DNA of 33,610 nt. It comes from an uncultured Acidimicrobiales bacterium (lineage in GTDB: Bacteria; Actinomycetota; Acidimicrobiia; Acidimicrobiales; SZUA-35). Of the stretch, positions 32,672 to 33,610 are shown in pieces (positions within the stretch are counted from its first letter, which is position 1; the number at the start of each line of letters is the position of its first letter). Below the pieces are notes generated by a model, which had not been told where the DNA came from, searched no databases, and saw only the letters and a list, made by a program, of their open reading frames with translations. The translations under genes and the position numbers were made by a program. Location of the stretch: contig CALLGK010000140.1 of assembly GCA_938009905.1 (NCBI GenBank), positions 1 through 33,610 on the forward strand, given 5' to 3'.

Positions 32672-33610
32672 CTCTCGGAGGCCTCCGAGCACATCGTCGA
32701 TGAAGTCGTCGGCGCTCACGCGAGCGGTGCACGAAGCCTGCACCAACCATCCATCTGGTTGAACGAGCGGCTCGGCGAGGACGGTGAGACGGCGGTACGC
32801 CCGACGGGCACGATCGACATCTTTCGCGGCGGTTGCAAACGACGGTGGATCGACCACCACCACACCGAAGCGGCGGCCAGCTGCCGCGAGCGTCTCGAGT
32901 TCGTCGAACGCGTCGTTGGCGGCCGTAGTCAGCCGGTCGGTCCCGAATGACGCAGCATGGCGGTGGACGGCGTCAATGGCATGCGTGCTGCGGTCGACAG
33001 CGTGCACGCTCTTGGCTCCTCCGGCGAGAGCCGCCACGGTGAATCCTCCGGTGCAGCTGAACACGTCGAGCACATCGTGGCCCTCGGCCAACGAACCGAC
33101 TTCTTTGCGGTTCGAGCGCTGATCGAGGAAATAGCCGGTCTTCTGGCCACGGATGACATCAGCGGTGAGCGGGTGGCCGTTCTCGACGAACGAGACGTCA
33201 CCGTTAACCTCGCCGAGCAGGACGGCTCCGTCAGCAAGCACGGCTCCATCAGGCGCACGCACGGATCGAGACAGACGCAGCACCACCGCATCGACTGCCC
33301 GCAGTGCAATGGCCTGGCTGATCACATCGCCAAGATGGGGAAACCAGGCACCTGAATCGAGCTTCACAACAAGGGTGCGGTCATAGCAGTCGAGGACCAA
33401 GCCGGGCAGGCCGTCATTCTCCCCGCTCACCCAGCGCCACCCTGTGTTCTCGGCGTCGAGGCTCTCGGCATCGAGAAGCGGCTCCCGCAGTGCAAGAGCA
33501 TCACCAAGCCGATCGCGCCAGAAGGTGTCGTCGATCTGCTCCGGTGACCCTTGGTGCAGGATCCGAATGCGAATCGGCGAATCAGGGTCGTACAAGCCAA
33601 TAGCGACGAA
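32564..33610 (-). CDS. RlmI-like class I SAM-dependent rRNA methyltransferase (5' end outside window)
   Basis: The frame is open to the right edge of the window, reading FVAIGLYDPDSPIRIR at the visible start, so the true start and most of the N-terminal PUA domain lie beyond it. The TTG at 33595 is not the start. The SAM-binding motif VLDVFSCTGGFTVAALAGGAKS, the catalytic-region motif VVVDPPSF and a late Cys in VQASCTARVS fit the RlmI/RlmK-type 23S rRNA cytosine-5 methyltransferases. YFLDQRSNRKEV is also characteristic. About 348 residues are visible, of perhaps 390-400. It is convergent with the polysaccharide operon, overlaps the polymerase gene by 108 bp and marks the operon's right boundary. 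Confidence 0.9.
   Translation of the reverse strand, partial: FVAIGLYDPDSPIRIRILHQGSPEQIDDTFWRDRLGDALALREPLLDAESLDAENTGWRWVSGENDGLPGLVLDCYDRTLVVKLDSGAWFPHLGDVISQAIALRAVDAVVLRLSRSVRAPDGAVLADGAVLLGEVNGDVSFVENGHPLTADVIRGQKTGYFLDQRSNRKEVGSLAEGHDVLDVFSCTGGFTVAALAGGAKSVHAVDRSTHAIDAVHRHAASFGTDRLTTAANDAFDELETLAAAGRRFGVVVVDPPSFATAAKDVDRARRAYRRLTVLAEPLVQPDGWLVQASCTARVSADDFIDDVLGGLRESGRLVLDYWVTGHDIDHPVGFAEGAYLKCVFAQLG

Noticed and set aside
1-33610. tRNA genes, CRISPR arrays, transposases, phage or toxin-antitoxin genes
   Set aside because: Read for but not found; all intergenic spaces are short and no repeat-spacer pattern, terminal inverted repeats or transposase motifs were seen.

Overview
The window is dense, high-GC bacterial chromosome with genes on both strands. 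Starts are mixed ATG/GTG/TTG, and many junctions are 1-4 bp overlaps of the ATGA or TGATG type. Acyl-CoA metabolism genes, a long HrpA helicase and a polysaccharide cluster with no visible outer-membrane export gene fit a high-GC actinobacterium, possibly an Acidimicrobiia-like marine or aquatic lineage. That placement is inference: no rRNA or strict marker gene is present. No tRNA, rRNA, CRISPR array, insertion sequence or prophage was seen, and no stretch longer than about 300 bases lacks a gene.

Region 1 (1-2219): the 3' end of a proline-hydroxylase-like 2-oxoglutarate oxygenase gene overlaps by one base a stand-alone NRPS-type adenylation enzyme. This pair looks like a small amino-acid hydroxylation and activation unit whose remainder lies to the left. 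A small unknown gene and glnS run convergently on the minus strand.

Region 2 (2229-12842): glnS, then a catabolic block: enoyl-CoA hydratase/isomerase, SLC13-type permease with TrkA-C domains, fatty-acyl-CoA ligase, acyl-CoA dehydrogenase, MFS permease, amidase and dienelactone hydrolase. These genes suggest uptake and breakdown of carboxylic acids, amides and acyl chains, but they do not assemble into one named pathway.

Region 3 (12854-16783): hrpA, a 1309-residue DEAH-box RNA helicase carrying a short tandem-repeat insertion just after its Walker A motif.

Region 4 (16864-32671): a tightly packed plus-strand polysaccharide operon of 13 genes. In order it encodes an unknown single-span membrane protein, an AsnB-type amidotransferase, a GT4 glycosyltransferase, a beta-helix lipoprotein, a Gfo/Idh/MocA oxidoreductase with an unexplained C-terminal domain, a DegT/DnrJ/EryC1 aminotransferase, a Wzz-like protein, an initiating sugar-1-phosphate transferase, a FemAB-like transferase, a hexapeptide-repeat acyltransferase, a second Wzz-like protein, a MurJ/MviN-type flippase and a Wzy-like polymerase/ligase. 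The oxidoreductase, aminotransferase and acyltransferase match the WbpB/WbpE/WbpD logic for making a 2,3-diacetamido uronic acid sugar nucleotide. The amidotransferase could then amidate its carboxylate. Initiation, flipping, polymerisation and chain-length control are all represented, so this is a nearly self-contained Wzx/Wzy-type system. A strong nested inverted repeat sits immediately upstream of its first gene.

Region 5 (32564-33610): the 3' part of a minus-strand RlmI-like rRNA methyltransferase gene, which overlaps the end of the polymerase gene by 108 bp.
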